Positions 34,201 through 46,174 are shown, counted from the stretch's first letter. The stretch is DNA of 64,000 nt from Porites lobata (GCA_942486035.1 CALNXK010000022.1:2479501-2543500); one strand, 5' to 3'. Translations and numbers: made by a program. Notes: generated by a model from the sequence alone, not told the origin.

Positions 34201-37200
34201 GGTATACATTGCATTTGCCACAACTGTGGAAAGAAGAAATGAATAAACGACACAAACAAAAAAGATTAAATTCAAGAACAGTATAGTTCTAGGGTCAGAT
34301 AAAGAAAGGATTCCTCAAACATGGTCAGTCCTATGATTTTTGACCCCCCGCGAAGTCAGCAACTTTTGCAAATACATTCTATGTCCTATTCTGGCTATTA
34401 GCCTTAACCATCACTTATTATGTTACGCAGAAAAACAGTTCCTTGACCTTTTAGGACTTGAGGTATTAATCTAAAAAAAATGCTAGGAGAACTATTTTTC
34501 AAAGTTACTTTTTCACGGTAAAGTGCAGTCGGACATTCAGGACATATTCTTCAAGACGAAAACCGTAGAAATATGTTGGTATTTCACTTCACTGTACTAA
34601 TCCTCTTGGTGGTCAATGTGCACAGCTTACGAAAAATGTTTGAACAGGTCAGGTGACTAAAATATTCAAGGACATTAAGGATGCTGTTTAGGTAAATCCT
34701 TAAGTTACAACTCTTTGTGGATGGAAATTAGGCATTTGGGTTATGTCTTAACATGCTTGAGTCACTACAACTTGAATTACGATGACAGTGAATAGGAAAT
34801 AAGCACTTTAATGAATGACAGATGGATAACAAATTAAATTTCCCAAATTGATAGCTGATTGCAAAGATGATTGTGTGAAATATCCATGTTGTCATAATTA
34901 GGATTACGGCCAACCGAATGCTGCGGAAAAATTCGTTGGATAACGTCATTTACTGGAATTACAAAGTCTCTTAAGGGTCTCCAATAGGGTTCTTCAATCC
35001 CGCAATCCCGACTCAAAAATTTCGTGCAATCCCGTAATCCCGAGGGTTATTTTTGGCATTTGTCTGAATTGTTTCTCATTATTGCCCCATTTATTTTTTT
35101 AGCCGATTATCTTTGTATCAAATTTCCAACTGCTACTCGTCTATAGTGACTTTCCCATTCTTCATTAAATCCCGTTAAGAAGGACGGCTTGTCCGTTCGA
35201 AATATCGGGAAACCTCAAGTCGCTTTTTTCTTTGCTGGTTTGTTATTAATGTCTTTATTTTTGGCATCTCATTAGCCAAGCATACTTTCAATTCCGAATC
35301 TCGCCCCCATTCTGCTTAAAAATCCCGAATCCCGAGCTTCAGGTAAAGAAAATCCCGGATCCCGAAAAACCTATTGGCTACAGTAGCCTAAGTTGTTACA
35401 TCAAAACGTTATTTACTTTTTCTTGCTCCTCCTCCTTTATAGATGAGAGTCCTTGCCACGGTCTGGGCATCTTCTCCTGGTTTTGGAATATAGGTCATAT
35501 TCTGAGGTGGAGTTCTGGCTATACCAGCCAGTGCAACTCCACCTGCCACCACAGCGCCGGCAGGTGATGTGACTTGCCCGCTTACTACCCCACCTGCTGC
35601 TCCCGTGGCACTCTCACTACCGGGCATTCCTGCACCGCCTGTAACGGCACCACTCGAAGCACCAGCTTCTACTCCGGTCCCCGCAGAAACACCCCCTGCA
35701 ACACCAGCAGCCCCACCTGCTGCGGCCCCTCCCGCATCCACAGTGGTACCTACACCACCTCCCGAAGCAGCTCCGGCAGTCCCTGCACTTGCGCCTCCTA
35801 CAGCTCCAGTTGCCCCAGCTGCTCCACCACTTGCAGCGGTCCCTACTGTTCCACCTGCCCCTGCAGTCCCAGCTGCCCCTGCCCCTGCCCCTGCAGCTGC
35901 GCCGGCCCCCGCAGTGCCTGCAGCTCCACCAATTCCGGGACCAGTTACTGACACCACGGTACCGTTTACAACATTGATCTTATATTTATGCAAGTCGTCA
36001 CCATGAAGTTCATTCAAACCCTCTTGCAGTGTTTTTGTCACAGCTTTAATAGCTGCTGTTACCCCTGCTGTGGCTCCAGCTGATGCTCCTGCCGCCATTC
36101 CCGCCATGGCACCAGCCTTGGCCCCTGCTTTCGCACCACTTTTCATTGCCCAGCTCGAACCAAATGAAGAACCAGCTTTTGCCCCAGCCAATGCCGCTAC
36201 CTTTATCAAATATGTCTTGTAGGTAGCATTTTTTGCTAGAAAAACATTATCAATAAAGTATAAATTAAGCCCCATGGATTTTGCATAAGAACAACGGCCT
36301 GCAGAATGGCTTTTGATCCAGAATTTGAGTTTTACAAAAGCGCGGTGTAGTAAAAAATGTGAAAGTGAAAAATGTGAAGTGAAAAAGAGGGTGGGATGGC
36401 TTTCTCGGTTTTAAACCATCTTCATTACGTAGTACCTACTGTGGCTGAATTTCAATAGCATAGGATAGTGGACTTATTGATCGTAATTTGACACAATACG
36501 ACATTGTGCTCGGAGGAGGTTTCGCGGTTACCGCGCAGCTGTCGTTGCTTCCTGAGAAACTGTCAGTAGCATTCATTTTTGAATAAAATTGCACTGAAAT
36601 GGACCCAATATGTTAGTACAACGTTATCCAATATTTTTGGCTTGTGCTAAGTCCATTTGGATGGAGACAACAGTCTCAACTAATTTAAATCTAATCAAAC
36701 ATCGTCAAACATCATCCATGCAATATCTTTCGTGATCAAAGGCATCAAACAGGTCACAAATAAATAAATAAATAAATAAATAATGATTTGGAGGTAGCAC
36801 ATCCACAAAGTGGTTCTTTGTCCACCTGATTCCTGGTTGAATTGGAATTTGGAAATGTTGGTTTTTGAGGAGAGGAGAAAACCGGAGTGCCCGGAGAAAA
36901 ACCTCTCGGAGCAAAGGAGAGAGTGGGTTGAGTTTGTTAGAACCAACAAGAAACTCAACCCACATATGCGTCGACGCCGGGATTTGAACCCGGGCCACAT
37001 TGGTGGGAGGCGAGCGCTCTCACCACTACGCCATCCCTTGCTCCCCAACAATATTGAACAATATCAACAATATTGAATCAACTTGAACCAATATAATGGA
37101 TCCCTTAAAAAAGGCCTTGCACTTTCTATACATACAGTGTGGTAATGGCAATATCGTCCACAAGAATTTAGAGCCGGGTATATAACTATACTGTGTCCCG

Positions 37201-40200
37201 TCTGGCGTCACAAGTCCGACTTCTAAGTGATCAGGCTGATGGTCATCTTTCATTACAGTTTCCATGTAGTAGTATTTTCCTTTTTTCAGTTCCATAGGGG
37301 TAGACGTTTGGCTTACGTACCTGGAATAAAAAGGGTGATACGTAAGTCAGATAAATAAAGTAATTAATTGCAAGTAAGAGACTTTTTTAAATGTCGATGA
37401 CCTAGGAAATCTCCTCCCAGGGACCGCGCAGAGGGAGGGTCTGGGGGGGCTTTAGCCCCCCCCCCCCCCACTTTTTTGCAAGAATAAAAATAAATTAAAC
37501 AAAAAATAATTTAGCAAAAGTAACGGAGTGAAAAATAGCAAAAAATCGTTAATTCGAAAGTGACCAGAGTTACTGGCAAAGACAAACGCGCAGATAAATA
37601 GACAGAATGAAGCATTAGTCGTTACAATAGTAGAATATTTTTTCGCTTCTAACGCGTCGTAATTGGTCAGTTTCGATCCAAAGTAATAACTGGGTTTAGT
37701 TTATAAGGCGATTCTCAAACAAATTGTTTATTAGTTTCAACCTTGATTTTTGGAAGATCATGAAGTTATTGTTTCTCTTGTTATTGTGCGTCCTGATTTT
37801 AGCTCGATCAGCGCGAAGTCCGTCTTTTGATGTCCGGCTTCACGGCTCGTTGAGCATTCCAATTGCAAGTTTTGTTGAACGCGGTCTGTTTATAAAAACA
37901 TTTTGTCATCGAAAGTACTTAAACCGCAGAATTGTGTATAGCTCTGGTCATCAAGGAACATTCAATCCGGCGGTTATTACGAACAAAGAAGTGCATATGG
38001 TACACGGCAACATAAATACGAACGACGAGACTTCACATACCACTAGTAATGCAAAGAAGAGATCTGTACAGTACCGCAAATGATCCCCAACCGCAAATGA
38101 TCCCGAGACCGCAAATGATACCCAAAATGGACCGCAAATGATCCGCGACCGCAAGTGATCCCCAAAGTTGACCGCAAATGATCCCGTGAAAACTTGAGGA
38201 ATGGAATGGATTTTATGGGACTGATTACAAAAAAAGACTGATTATAAAAAAAGGAACCTTTTTCTCGCGCCTTCTAAATAAAGAGGGAAGGAGGACGCTT
38301 CGTCTCAGGTCAATTTATACAAGGCCAAAAAAAAGTAGAATAAATCTGAAAAAGATATGGTATCAACCGTATACTTCTTCCATTGTCAATTGCTTCAATT
38401 TTCTTTAAAGAACTGTTTCGTGGCTGCAAATTTAAGACAGGCAGGACGTTACGCAGAAAAAACTCTATTATTTTAACGCCCAAGCTCAATGCAACTTGTC
38501 TACTGAGGAATACAAAGCTGGGCACCCTCTGCATAACAAGAGCTTTATTGACTTTACTGATCTTTTTAGAAGTGTCCAATTAATTTTCAGAATATTTAGT
38601 TTTGATTTTTCTCTGAAGTGTTAATTTTACGTGATAAAAAGCAAGACATTGGTTCGTAACTTAGGAGTGTCCCAGGCCTGGGAGTGCCCTGGTAATGAGA
38701 AACGCAAAAGCGAGGCAAGCGGTAGTTATCGAGTGACAAAACATCGTAGGAACCGTCACATTTACGGACTAAAAAAAAGTCGCTTATAATTATTCGGATC
38801 CATGAGGCACTTTAAAGAAAATTAAACAACCTAAAACCCTTATTTAGCCGCAATGAAAAGCATTGCATTTGAAAAGAGGTCAAAGGAAATGTTCTTGCAT
38901 TAAAGGACAAATCATGCCGACCAGAAACAACAATAACTGCCGAAAATGCGTGTCATGACCTCTCAGTATGAAATAAGCGGCAAAAATCACATTCGCTCAG
39001 ACAAAACGTGTTCCTTCAGAGGTATAATCTACCCGCCAGGGAGAAAATTCATTGGAACAAGCAGCATTTTGGCATGAGGTAAAAGTCGTGTGTTGCCTAC
39101 CGACTTCGTTTTTACACTTGAATGATTTTTTCATTTAGTTTTTATTCATGTATTTATTTTAGAACTGAAATTTAGCGTTTAATCTTACTTGTTGTAATAA
39201 TAATAAAATAGACACGATGATCCGCTAACTCGAGTCTAAGCCATTCCTTTTTTTCTTTCGGGATCATTTGCGGTCAACTTTGGGGATCACTTGCGGTCGA
39301 GGTTCATTTGCGGTCCATTTTGGGAATCATTTGCGGTCTCGGGATCATTTGCGGTTGGGGATCACTTGCGGTACTGTACAGATCTCTCAAAATTTCTGAT
39401 TACTTTTCCAAACAAAATGGAAAACCTTCTTTATCTGGTGAGTAAACTCTGCATAATTTTTTCTACTTTTTTCTGATCTGTTCTATAATTGAATTTTCAT
39501 TCACTAAATTATTTTCAGTTACCGTTTTGTTTTTCCGTGTAAATATTTTGAATGAATAATTAAACAATTATTGAACTCGGCTTTCGTATGATATGAAGAT
39601 ATACAGATCTCGGAGGGTGTTATCCACCGGGCTCAAGCCTTCGGCTTTGGCGGATAACCCCCTCGATCTGCATAACTCTTCATATCATACTCAGCCTCGC
39701 GCAATAATTGCTCAGTAATTATGCAGCCTTGAGTTCAAGGCAGCTCAAGCAAAATCGTTGGATTTCTGGCTTATTTATAGTAATTAAAGGTTGATATCAG
39801 TAGTATAACATATATGATATTTCAATTTAGTGATGGTGAATTTTCAGACCCGATAGCAACATCACTGAAGATGTGGAAAAAAATCAATAGTTTTATCGTT
39901 ATTCGCATTCTCCGTCACTTTAGAGAAATTGAATAGAAATCCACAAGCATGCTCCCCCCGCCCCCCCCCAAAATTTTCCTTCACGCATTCTTCTTTAGCC
40001 CCCCCCCCCACTCGAAAACTTGCTGCACGGTCCCTGGCCTCCGTTCTCTTGGGTCCGGTCTTGGTCCTTCTTGAGGGAGTAACGCGCTCATTCCTCGAGC
40101 AGCGGCTGGTAAGCGAGCCTACAGAAACCGGCCGGCCTAACAGGTCCTTTAGGAATAGAATGAAATGTTGTATATATATATATATATATATCTGCCTACC

Positions 40201-41713
40201 TATCGTACTCATATGGTTGGCTGGGAAAACCGCCATCTACAGATGCAATCACTTTTTTGTTATTCGGATCGGTATTTGGGCTGATGTACAATTCACTGCC
40301 AGCGTTTGATGCTGTCAGAGAAAGTAAAATATGATTATTTATTAAGCAGTGTATGATGTGAAGAATTAGATTTCGGTTGATAACACCCTCCAGAACCTTA
40401 ATTCTATAATTTATCATTTTTCAGTGTATTAAGACTGACCAAGCTATCGTGGGTACTTAGTTTTGTTATTCGTTGTTAAATGAAACAAATCGATCTATAA
40501 AAAGCATATTTTGATGAATACGATTATGTGAGCAAAAAGATTGAAAAAAATCGTACCTCCTTTTTTACTTCTACTAAAACACAGCTTATGCCGCTACACT
40601 TAGTTCATGTCCACACGACTCCAAACATTTTTAAAACCGCATAGTTTTTATCCGGATTCCTGGTGGACGGGACGTTAAACTTCTCTGAAAACCGGTTTCA
40701 AAACAATGCGGTTTCGGTGACCGCATTCACTGGTTTCACTGTGTGGACGGAAGTATGCGGCTTCAAAAATTTTCGGATTTGTGTGGACTTGCTTACTCTT
40801 GCCTACTGACAAAATTTATAGCTCTCTGCATAACTAATAGACTGGAATGGTTATGAAACCCGTCAGACTCAATTGTTTTATGTTTTTGTGGACCTGACGC
40901 TGTCAACGAACGTGCAATAGCATTCCTAGAATTTTGATATTTTTGGCCAATAAATACGTCCCATTAATTTATTTCGTCACAATTTGCCGAAAAACAAAGG
41001 ATTGTGCACCGTTGTTTTTATATTTGATGTTTGTTTTCTTTCATAACCAGTCTCCTCTAATAACCACTATGCTCTCTGTAAGTAAAAGCCACTGGCACTT
41101 GGTGTGTAACTCGTGTTCTCTTACATGCACGTGCTGTGCTGTATCTGAAGTAAAAAGATCACACCTTTTCGATTCAAAGCGCGTTGTCGCGCAAAAAGAA
41201 AGCCAGTTGTTTGAGAACCTATTCTCCGCTGCTTGGATAACTATGAACGAAATCTTTGTAGTAACGGAATAATAGTATCGGGCGAAGTCTACGCACGCGG
41301 CAGGTTCATTAAAAAGTATGCAATGATGTCAATGACGGGACTAACGGATCAAGTTTTCAGAACAGCTCACTGCCTCAGTGCCTGATGTGTTAAGAAGCTG
41401 AAGCAAAGACTAACAATTTGTGTACGTCAGTATTGCATATGAAATACTACTTCTAGTAGAACAGCTCTCTATAGCTCCTGAATGAGGAGCTATAGACTAT
41501 TCTTGTCGGTACCCTAGTGAGATTTCATTCTTAACAGATCAATTAGCACTCCCCACCCCCCGTGGTACGCAAGTTTGTCCCGCCCATAGAAGGTTTCTGA
41601 TTATTCAAACATTCTTCGGCTCTGTTCGGGCAGATGCCACCTCGAACAAAAGGTCTCTTGTTTAAAGTTTGATGGGCGAAATAAACCATTTCGTGATACG
41701 CTGGTCAGTCGTA

Positions 41714-41757
<44 letters not shown>

Positions 41758-44700
41758 CATCATCATCTTTATTCAATCATCATTATTCAGAGCGTCTGAT
41801 GATAGTCTGCTCTTAGAGAAGTCTCGCGATCTCGGTTTTCACCGACCTGACAACTATACTTTTCGCACACATTATAGTGCATTTTATTTATTTATTTATC
41901 TATTATTTTATAGGCAGACTTCTCAAGACATACAACAGTTTGTAAGGTAAGAAGTATCCACAAACCATTGCTTTAATACTTACAAATCATAAATTTGTGG
42001 TATCCTGACTGAAGAGGCTTAAAATAAGTTCTCATCCGAGCACCAAAGAAATCTGTCCAGTTCTGAGGTTGTTGAAAATCAGGAACACATAGTGACCGGG
42101 ACGGATGGTGTGGATAGCGTGCATCGTTAAGAAGAAATTTGACTCGTTTGTAATCTATCCTGTCCCATCTCTCCAAATACGCACCGTTAGTCACTATAAC
42201 AGAATAAGCAACAGCCTAGTCAAGTTCCGACAATTACGCTGCAGCATACTATCATGAGCGTGCTAGAAAGAGCGTGAGCGTGCGAGAAATTTCTCCAGTT
42301 GGGGGATATCGCGTGAAGTCTAGGAAAAGGAGAGAGGAGACTGGGTCGCCTTGCATGCATGTGTGCGTGCAAGGTGCACACGTATGTTTTCCCTCGTTCT
42401 TGTGAGCTTGTTAAATTTGGCCAACGACTATATAATGCCAGATAGGATCAAAGGCTCTCAAGAAAAGTAATCAAGAAATGAAGAATCAACTCGAGGTTCT
42501 GTCAATCTCTGTTATTTTTCTTGTAAAATGTCTCAAAATGTATCAGTTCATGTATGTAGCGTCCCCACACTGTCTGCCTCGAAAAGCGTTTGCTAAATGT
42601 AGGTAGTGTGTATGCTCAGTATTTTATTGCTGTTAAAAAAGTTGTTGTTGTTGTTGATGATGACGAGGTTGACATGAAGAGTTGTGAAAAACTTCTTAAT
42701 GGGGCAATTAATTGAGCAAGTGAAGACCCCTTAAAATTCTTACTTACTATCAGGACAAACTGGATCCGCTTTACCAAAAGTTCTTCGTTGCCTCGTCAAC
42801 GCATGGTTATCATCCAGTGCTTGTAATCATGAAAATTGAAAAACATTAATTCTTAAATTTATAAATTTTTTTTCCCTATTACGTTATTTCCCTTTCCTAC
42901 TTCTTGCCGTTCCCCCGAAGTGCCACGCGAGGTCCTGCGATTCACGTGTTTCCAGTACTGTCTTTTAAACACTCTTGGCGTCTTAAATCATTAAGAATCA
43001 AATAAGGTTATTTCGGCTCCTTCCAAACGATAAAGATCAAATATTGATTGGTTACGTATATTTCATCAACACGCGAAAAATTAACTCATGTAATGAGTCA
43101 CAACACCCAAACTGTAGCGAAGATTATACCCATTACGCCATAGCTTACACCATATGAAGTAATTATTATAATGCCTTGTCCCTCGATTCCATGGTGAGAC
43201 AATTTTACCTTGGAGAAGTCAGTCACACATAAAACGTTCCTTAATAATTCCCCGTGGGCAACAGCCACGGGTGAAATGGCTTTAATGAGGGTCTGAATGG
43301 GGTTTAGTGTTTAGTGTTATTTGCCCATAATTTTTAGTGTTTGCTGTTAAATTGGTCAATTTTTGTTTACTGTTCCCCAAGAAGACACTGTTAAGTGTTT
43401 GTAGGGTTCTTCGGACATCTTCGGCAATGGTCGGACAAGTAGCCTTCGGAAATCTTCTGAAATAATCGGGAATTGTCGTAAAATGGCCGAAAACTCCTTG
43501 ATATTCTAAACAAAATAATATTAGCCTTTTTGGAGCCGTTTTTGCTTCTTTCTGGAAAAATTTACTGTTTCAAAGATATTTTTACTGTTAGTGTTAAAGT
43601 GCCTAAAATTTACAAAGCCAAAATAATGAAGTGTTTAGTGTTATCTAGGTACCCCCATTCAGACCCTCTTTAATTACTTTGTTGATTACATACTCTGTTT
43701 TACAAGTAAACTGTCAGTAAGCGTCTAGTTACTGGCTAATAGTGCAGACAATCATAGGTGTCAAAGTCAAAGGGTTACCCTCTTTGTATATTATGCCACC
43801 AAGTCCTGGATTCAAAACTGCAAAGTTTATTTAACCCTTTCTAGCACATTCTAATATGCATTCGAAAACCCGGACAAAGTGTAAAACCACACCGGGCCTG
43901 GGGAGATACTTTAGGACGTTTTGGGTGGGATATTCCGTTGGGACCCTGAAACCCCCAGCCTATACCGGGACCAGGAGCCTATTTCCCCCCCCCCCCTGAC
44001 TGGGCCATGTTCAGCTGATTTTCTTACCCTACAATAGACAATGCAATTGATCAGTTTCTTGGAAAATTGTTCAGACTCCTCGATTTCTATCTTTATTCTA
44101 GACTAACGGCATATACCAAATAGCCCCAAATATGGCAGTAGCCCCCATCCCGGACACTGCTGTCTTCTTCGAAACTGTATGGTATGGTATGGTATTTTAA
44201 TTTTATTTATACATGGTATTTCCTTCAGGTGCATTTACACTCGAGTATAGAAAACTAACTATCTAACTAATCTAGAATCTAAGATAAAAACTAAAATAAT
44301 AAAGATGAAAAGAAAACACCTGCTTTTTGACAATTGAAATTCAGGTCCCTTAATTTTCCCTTTAATAAATTAGGGGATATCAATTGCCGCATCTCCAGAG
44401 ACAAATAGGCCGGAATGACCGTGAGCGTCGTCTTATGTAAATTTGTATATGTTAACAAAAATGCGGTCAAAAGATCGGCAATTGCCCCAGTTCAGTCAAA
44501 CGTTTTGTGGTCCCGGAGCGATTTTATTAAAGGAACTGTGTCACGAAATTCAGCCAAATTAGGAAATTACAAAATGCCCATTAAATTACGAGAAACATAA
44601 AACTAAAGGCTCAAAACTTTAAAGGAAGGTTAAAATAACATAACAGAAACAACAGATGCCACGGATGGGCAAACCTGAAGAAGATTGAAACGGATTGAAA

Positions 44701-45508
44701 TTAGGGTTTTTGAAAACTGTTCAGCTTAACAGTTTTTCTAAGTTGATCCCTGCTGCTTGCAACTTCAAAAATAATGCTCAGGAGACATATTTGTTTGTCT
44801 CGGATCTCTGATGTTGTCATTTTCCTGTAATTTCTTTGCTTATTTTAAGTTCCAGGGCGAGTAATTGGCAAAATTAAAGAAAATAAACTGGACTGCCGTG
44901 ACACAGCTCCTTTAAAACGGGGAACGGAGGTACGAGCTTGCGGAGAAAGTGGTCGTTGCCCACTCTCTTCCCCGTTTTAGTAAGATACAAAATACGATGT
45001 TCATATCGATTTATATTGCAAAGTTTTCTGAACGACTGACAAGCAGGCACAAAATATAAAGTTTCTTAGCTTTTCAAACTCGAACTTCAATTTTTTGTTG
45101 TCCATTCTCAGTGGGTTATTCATCAAACGAGAATTTTATTTGTTTTATTCCCTGTTTTATTTACTGACCTGTTCACAATCGGTGCTCCTATAATTGCTGT
45201 ATATATTTTGGTCTATTTTGTTCCCAAATTTTGTGTGAAAAATGTTGTTGTGTTTACAGGTGTAAATATTAGAATCACGTTTTGCTCAGTCCAATATAAA
45301 AAATGTCATTACAAGTACTTTCAATTTTTTAATAAATATCATAATATTGAAGAGTGGAAGTTTTCTGTGCGAGACGATTCATAGCTAGCAGAGTGCGAAA
45401 AAAATCCTTACCTGCTGAATTCGCTCTTGTTTTGATTTGTCCACTTTTTTTGGAAAATCTCACTATAAATAGGATGGCGTAGTAAACGACATTTCTTAAA
45501 CACATCAT
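28073..45508 (-). CDS. gene A: secreted PA14 / silk-like / AbfB-like / polyproline / minicollagen-type CRD protein, 11 exons
   Basis: Exons (- strand order): 45508-45412, 42819-42748, 42193-41984, 40311-40200, 37320-37136, 36235-35417, 34223-33954, 32482-32069, 30316-30047, 29809-29360 and 28212-28073. They join in frame to 3,039 nt, 1,012 residues. Layout: 1-20 signal peptide; 42-45 RQRR furin-type site; 50-225 PA14 domain (NWTDFFGARMRTYF, KKGKYYYMETVMKDDHQ, DHLEVGL); 226-498 Gly/Ala-rich block; 499-600 AbfB-like trefoil (VSFESACAPGNFIRQKNY, GTELFG); to 726 a Pro-rich stretch with CLPVCP; 727-816 a two-Cys domain I cannot name; 817-966 polyproline; 967-1012 a six-Cys domain and acidic tail. 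All introns are phase 1 except the one after exon 4 (phase 2). A Cys-rich end beside polyproline is the minicollagen plan. A nematocyst structural role is inferred. No transcript evidence is available; exon joins rest on splice sites, phase and the paralogue. Confidence 0.85.
29360..29809 (-). CDS. gene A exon 10: polyproline segment
   Basis: One 450-base phase 1-1 exon encodes about 150 residues of Pro with Ala, Gln, Thr and Ser: runs of P4 to P8 separated by QAAP, SPAATPTP and QTTVAPPQTP. Such a run should form a stiff polyproline-II rod next to the CRD. On the + strand the same DNA reads as Val- or Gly-rich ORFs, which are shadows. Gene B has no equivalent. Confidence 0.88.
30815..31028. 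mobile_element. 214-bp foldback MITE with a perfect 9-bp duplication
   Basis: TAGCCTGTTCCAGGC and TATAGTAGAGCGCG in the left arm pair with the right arm ending CTGTTACAGGCTA. Flanks are CGGTTATAG on both sides. Termini match 23813-23953. Lies in a gene A intron. Confidence 0.9.
32753..33250. mobile_element. MITE of the GAGGGTCT(G/C)AATGGGG family, degenerate copy
   Basis: The left end GAGGGTGTCAATGGAG and the inverted right end CCCCATTGAGACCCTC pair imperfectly. Interior carries many TTGACGGTTGACGGTTAA units near both ends. Same ends as 43287-43667. In a gene A intron. Confidence 0.7.
33430..33724. mobile_element. MITE with GGTCATTATTTATCGCC terminal repeats
   Basis: GGTCATTATTTATCGCC at the left returns as GGCGATAAATAATGACC at the right, with AGGGACC / GGTCCCT outside it. 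Inner GGGGGGATCACTT units occur in both halves. In a gene A intron; two overlapping ORFs here are artefacts. Confidence 0.8.
34981..35377. mobile_element. MITE with CCAATAGG ends and internal AATCCCG repeats
   Basis: CCAATAGGGTTCTTCAATCCCG at the left faces AATCCCGGATCCCGAAAAACC plus TATTGG at the right, and the unit AATCCCG repeats in both arms. In a gene A intron. Confidence 0.7.
35417..36235 (-). CDS. gene A exon 6: silk-like Gly/Ala-rich block
   Basis: One 819-base phase 1-1 exon. The N-terminal part is Ala/Gly-rich with regular AKAGAMAG and GASAGATAG steps, ending in a conserved LNELHGDD.HKYKI segment and NGTVVSVTGPG. About 140 residues of GAAG/AGAG/GTAG low-complexity sequence follow, then the conserved TYIPKPGEDAQTVAR tail. 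Flanks are conserved in gene B, the core is not. The composition recalls silk or elastomer proteins. Confidence 0.85.
36762..37042 (-). mobile_element. tRNA-headed SINE with (TTTA)n tail
   Basis: On the - strand the element starts with a tRNA-like head of about 75 bases: A box GTAGTGGTGAGAGCGC, B box GGGTTCAAATCCCG, in cloverleaf order. A body of about 180 bases and a 22-base (TTTA)n tail at 36762-36783 follow. It lies in a gene A intron, on the same strand as the gene. The attached body and A/T repeat tail show it is a SINE, not a functional tRNA gene. Confidence 0.85.
37700..37707 (+). promoter_or_regulatory. TATA-like box before the small secreted ORF
   Basis: TTTATAAG lies about 50 bases before the ATG at 37760, a reasonable distance for a TATA box with a short leader. 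Weak on its own. Confidence 0.25.
37760..38083 (+). CDS. possible small secreted protein, antisense inside a gene A intron, end altered by a MITE
   Basis: The ORF starts MKLLFLLLLCVLILARS, a textbook signal peptide, and encodes 107 residues with no domain I recognise. Near the end it has a basic KKR. The last few codons and the stop come from the MITE that begins at 38069; without it the frame would run on a few codons into the sequence after 39378 and then stop. A donor-like GTGAGT follows at about 39,439. It could be a real gene with a transposon at its 3' end, the first exon of a longer gene, or a chance ORF. Confidence 0.4.
   Translation: MKLLFLLLLCVLILARSARSPSFDVRLHGSLSIPIASFVERGLFIKTFCHRKYLNRRIVYSSGHQGTFNPAVITNKEVHMVHGNINTNDETSHTTSNAKKRSVQYRK
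38069..39376. mobile_element. 1.3-kb MITE with 118-bp inverted repeats made of ACCGCAAATGATCC units
   Basis: Left arm 38069-38186 and right arm 39259-39376 are reverse complements with few differences. Each is a row of six copies of a unit close to ACCGCAAATGATCC. TA flanks both tips, which read CAGTACCGC and GCGGTACTG, fitting a Tc1/mariner-type insertion. The interior has no transposase. The target looks like a longer palindrome (AGATCTG-TA-CAGATCT). Confidence 0.9.
39565..39710. mobile_element. foldback MITE
   Basis: CAATTATTG and CGTATGATATGAAG at the left pair with CTTCATATCATAC and CAATAATTG at the right; the loop holds GGGTTATCC-type complementary segments (TGTTATCCACCGGGC / GGCGGATAACCC). 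No clear duplication. In a gene A intron. Confidence 0.75.
40170..40191. repeat. (TA)n microsatellite next to gene A exon 4
   Basis: About ten TA units, starting eight bases inside the intron downstream of the exon 4 donor. Confidence 0.9.
40606..40791. mobile_element. MITE with GTCCACAC terminal repeats
   Basis: CATGTCCACACGACTCCAAA at the left and TTTGTGTGGACTTG at the right are inverted repeats; GTGTGGACGG and CGGTTTC motifs occur inside. Possibly hAT-type; no duplication resolved. In a gene A intron. Confidence 0.65.
41712..41757 (+). repeat. (ATT)n microsatellite
   Basis: About fifteen ATT units in a gene A intron; a TTTA run follows near 41,885. Confidence 0.9.
43287..43667. mobile_element. 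MITE with GAGGGTCTGAATGGGG terminal repeats
   Basis: The left end GAGGGTCTGAATGGGG and the right end CCCCATTCAGACCCTC are perfect inverted repeats; TTTAAT lies outside on both sides. Subterminal GTTTAGTGTTA units occur at both ends. In a gene A intron. Confidence 0.85.
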
Positions 45509-45961
45509 CGCCAAGGATGTGAAAAAATAACAGGGTACACGATTTTTTCTTCAAAATTGACATTTCAAACCACCTGTCCCCGCCTGTGATTTGGCGACCA
45601 CCAAACCTTGAAGACTGGCTATTGTTTCAAAATTTTTAGATCGTTATGATTCTAAGGCTCATCAACTAAGACACAAAAACAGTGAATTATAATCCACTTA
45701 TTTCCGGGCTCCGATTAATTTATTGCTGAAGTTCACGGGCCACTGTTTTACAACGCTGGCTGTTGACATTTACGGATTGCCCTTACTATGAGCAGGTATA
45801 ACAGCACTGAATTCAACACCAGTCAGTTCCACTTGTGATAAGCAGTTTTATTAATGAGTCTCATTCCTTAGTGTTGCTAAGCAATTTTCATTTTACGAGT
45901 AGAAGAGTTGACTTGCAAAACGTATATATGACAAACATATTTTGTAGGCAAATCTAAGACG

Positions 45962-46174
45962 TATGTTTACACTATGCGGATAGCTTTTCGGGCCAACACA
46001 AAAAAAGCTATCTGGTATCAGTGTGAACACCGATCCGATTTGTGACTCTCCACTTTAGAGATCGGGAAAACGCAGCTTTGCGCGCCGAAATCACCGTTCT
46101 TAAGTGTGAACAGTGGGCCTATCAGATACGGTCTTCGTGCCTGCGAGAAAGCCATTCGGTAAGGTGTAAACATA
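45962..46174. mobile_element. MITE with TATGTTTACAC terminal repeats, between genes A and B
   Basis: TATGTTTACAC at the left returns as GTGTAAACATA at the right; inner AGTGTGAACA motifs flank the centre. Occupies part of the 1-kb spacer that should hold the gene A promoter. Confidence 0.7.

Noticed and set aside
35569..36006. Pro/Ala-rich + strand ORF that looks collagen- or mucin-like
   Set aside because: It is the antisense of the Gly/Ala-rich exon of gene A, which has splice sites, phase and a paralogue.
36963..37037. tRNA-like cloverleaf on the - strand
   Set aside because: It is followed by a SINE body and a (TTTA)n tail, so it is the head of a retroelement rather than a tRNA gene.
38069..38186. 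Row of regularly spaced 14-base repeats that resembles a small CRISPR array
   Set aside because: Spacers are only a few bases, the array has a mirror copy 1.2 kb away, and the host is eukaryotic; it is a transposon arm.
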